The notes beneath the pieces were generated by a model. The model saw only the letters and a program-made list of their open reading frames with translations, was not told where the DNA came from and made no database searches. DNA of 20,498 nt from Saccoglossus kowalevskii (Eukaryota > Hemichordata > Enteropneusta > Harrimaniidae): the NCBI RefSeq assembly GCF_000003605.2, contig NW_003133845.1, forward strand, positions 347,478 through 367,975, read 5' to 3'. Shown here piece after piece: positions 19,447-20,498 of this stretch (position 1 is the stretch's first letter; each line of letters starts with the position of its first letter). A program made the position numbers and the translations under genes.

Positions 19447-19641
19447 AACGTTTTATCAAAAGTAAGAAAGCAAGGCTTGCTGACGTCGTTCCCTGACGGT
19501 CACTTGCAGACTGTTTCCACTCAAGAAGAGGCGAGTAATGTCCTTCTGAGTGTTCTCGTCCATACACTTCAGCATAATAGCAATAATTTTATAGATTTAG
19601 TCAACGATAAACTGTATTCAAAACTGTTCTCCCAAGAATAA
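19447..19641 (+). pseudogene. Possible gene remnant, open frame without start codon
   Basis: About 64 sense codons from the stop at 19444 to TAA at 19639, with protein-like composition (for example TQEEASNVLLSVLVHTLQ and NNFIDLVNDKLYSKLFSQE). No ATG, no convincing splice acceptor and no recognised family. Could be a decayed exon of a retro-copied or transposon gene, or chance. Confidence 0.25.
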
Positions 19642-19798
19642 TTTAGGTAATTCCATTATATGTTAGGGGTTTTCCTTAAAAAATAATTGTATCAATGGGG
19701 TTTATTATTTTCGTAAAATGTTCAAAATTGAGTCACTTTTAAATTATTTAATTAATGAGCATATATACACAAGAAAACCAGGTACATTGTTTTTTATC

Positions 19799-19836
19799 AA
19801 GTGTCTGGGAAAGTGTCTGGGAAAGTGTCTGGGGAT
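19799..19836 (+). repeat. 12-bp unit repeated three times
   Basis: AAGTGTCTGGGA in three consecutive copies, the last slightly changed. Simple tandem repeat. Confidence 0.85.
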
Positions 19837-20380
19837 GTTGCAAAGTCACTCAGTTATTCCCTATGCTGTGATTTAGACAATTGGAAAAAAAAATAATGTT
19901 GAAATTGCTTTTAAAATGTTAAATTCTTTCTAGCATTAACTTCCCAGTGAACCGTCACCTAGTACACAATAGTATTGAACTATGACCTTTTCAACTATGA
20001 CCTTATGATATGCACAGACAGTGTAACACAATGCTCCCATGAATGAAATAAACTTTTACAATTTTAAGGAAAGTAGAACAGTCTCAGACATTAAAAAGAG
20101 ATTTTTAGTTCTCACTTCCATCTTTGACTTTAATTCTATTTCTCTTCAGTTCTGAAATGCCTCTTTTTTTTTCTCAGACTGGGATCTCCAATGTAAGTCA
20201 CTATTGTAAATTAGAACAGTCTCAAAAAAACAAACAAACAATTGATTATTAAGGTATAGATGCAGGTTCGTAGACACTTCTTAGAAGTGACATTTTTTTT
20301 TTGCTTTTAAATTACCAAGACAGTCTCAGCTAGATAGTGTTAAAACTTGGGAACATTGTCAATGCTGGAACAAATTCAAA

Positions 20381-20498
20381 CAAGCAGCCTATCGGCTGAG
20401 ATAGCTCCGCTGTTAGCAATGCACATTTCAATTAAAGAACTGAAGACATCATTAGAAAATGAACAATATGAATAGTATCAAAGCAATCGGACTTACAG
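20381..20498 (+). repeat. Satellite-like repeat member, cut by window edge
   Basis: Shares GA.ATAGCTCC.CTGT, GACATCAT and TATCAAAGCAATCGG in order with about 17428-17603. The same dispersed family therefore occurs in both introns. Confidence 0.65.

Larger units (their letters stand above)
19300..20498. other. Partial intron upstream of exon 1
   Basis: No upstream myosin exon (for example the 'ILAAILHLGN' or switch I blocks) could be found in these 1.2 kb on the minus strand. The stretch has a plus-strand open frame at 19447-19641, a 12-bp triple repeat (19799-19836) and a satellite-like repeat at the edge (20381-20498). Confidence 0.65.

Noticed and set aside
20490-20498. CTGTAAGTC on the minus strand at the window edge, as the donor of the next upstream myosin exon
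   Set aside because: The preceding bases belong to the dispersed repeat shared with 17589, so the match to a donor is probably chance; nothing of the exon itself is in view.
19300-20498. Upstream myosin exons (switch I, P-loop) in the last 1.2 kb
   Set aside because: No minus-strand frame shows GESGAGKT, NxxSSRF or ILHLGN-type text; these exons must lie outside the window.

Overview
This window looks like nuclear DNA of an invertebrate animal. It is AT-rich, its coding sequence is cut into short exons with good GT/AG borders, and its introns are full of short foldback transposons and dispersed repeats. The repeat style (many small MITE-like elements and satellite-like monomers of about 150 bp) would suit a lophotrochozoan or another marine invertebrate, but the species cannot be fixed from the sequence.

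One gene dominates and runs on the minus strand. I could join 22 exons between 19299 and 3310 by eye; every splice phase agrees and they give 786 codons plus a stop (residue numbers below count from the first codon at 19299). The 5' part of the gene lies beyond the right edge of the window. The visible protein is the C-terminal half of a myosin motor (19299 to about 10495), then the lever arm with one IQ motif (10137-9211), a linker with proline-rich and very acidic stretches (9094-8551), a complete SH2 domain (8551-6979), and a tail with an ITIM-like tyrosine, two SH3-binding-type proline motifs and a basic C-terminus (6640-3310). The motor resembles class III myosins most. The SH2 domain resembles the HSH2D/SH2D2A/SH2D7 adaptor group. 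An actin motor ending in a phosphotyrosine reader is the most interesting object here.

Right to left: 20498-19300 is an intron with repeats and a short plus-strand open frame; 19299-14936 holds the motor exons from the TEDS region through the relay to loop 2; 14935-12637 is a long intron with a 135-bp tandem repeat; 12636-10495 completes the motor and converter, and one of its introns carries a sharply bounded CpG-rich island with a TCTCGCGAGA palindrome; 10137-6979 encodes neck, linker and SH2; 6640-3310 encodes the tail, and the last 2.1-kb intron carries two MITEs and two copies of another repeat. From 3309 down to about 640 there is AT-rich 3' flanking DNA. A second CpG-rich patch at about 323-624, with a good minus-strand splice donor, may be the promoter and first non-coding exon of the next gene. 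Positions 1-315 are a partial inverted copy of the MITE at 8018-8398.

No tRNA, rRNA, CRISPR or intact transposase gene was seen.
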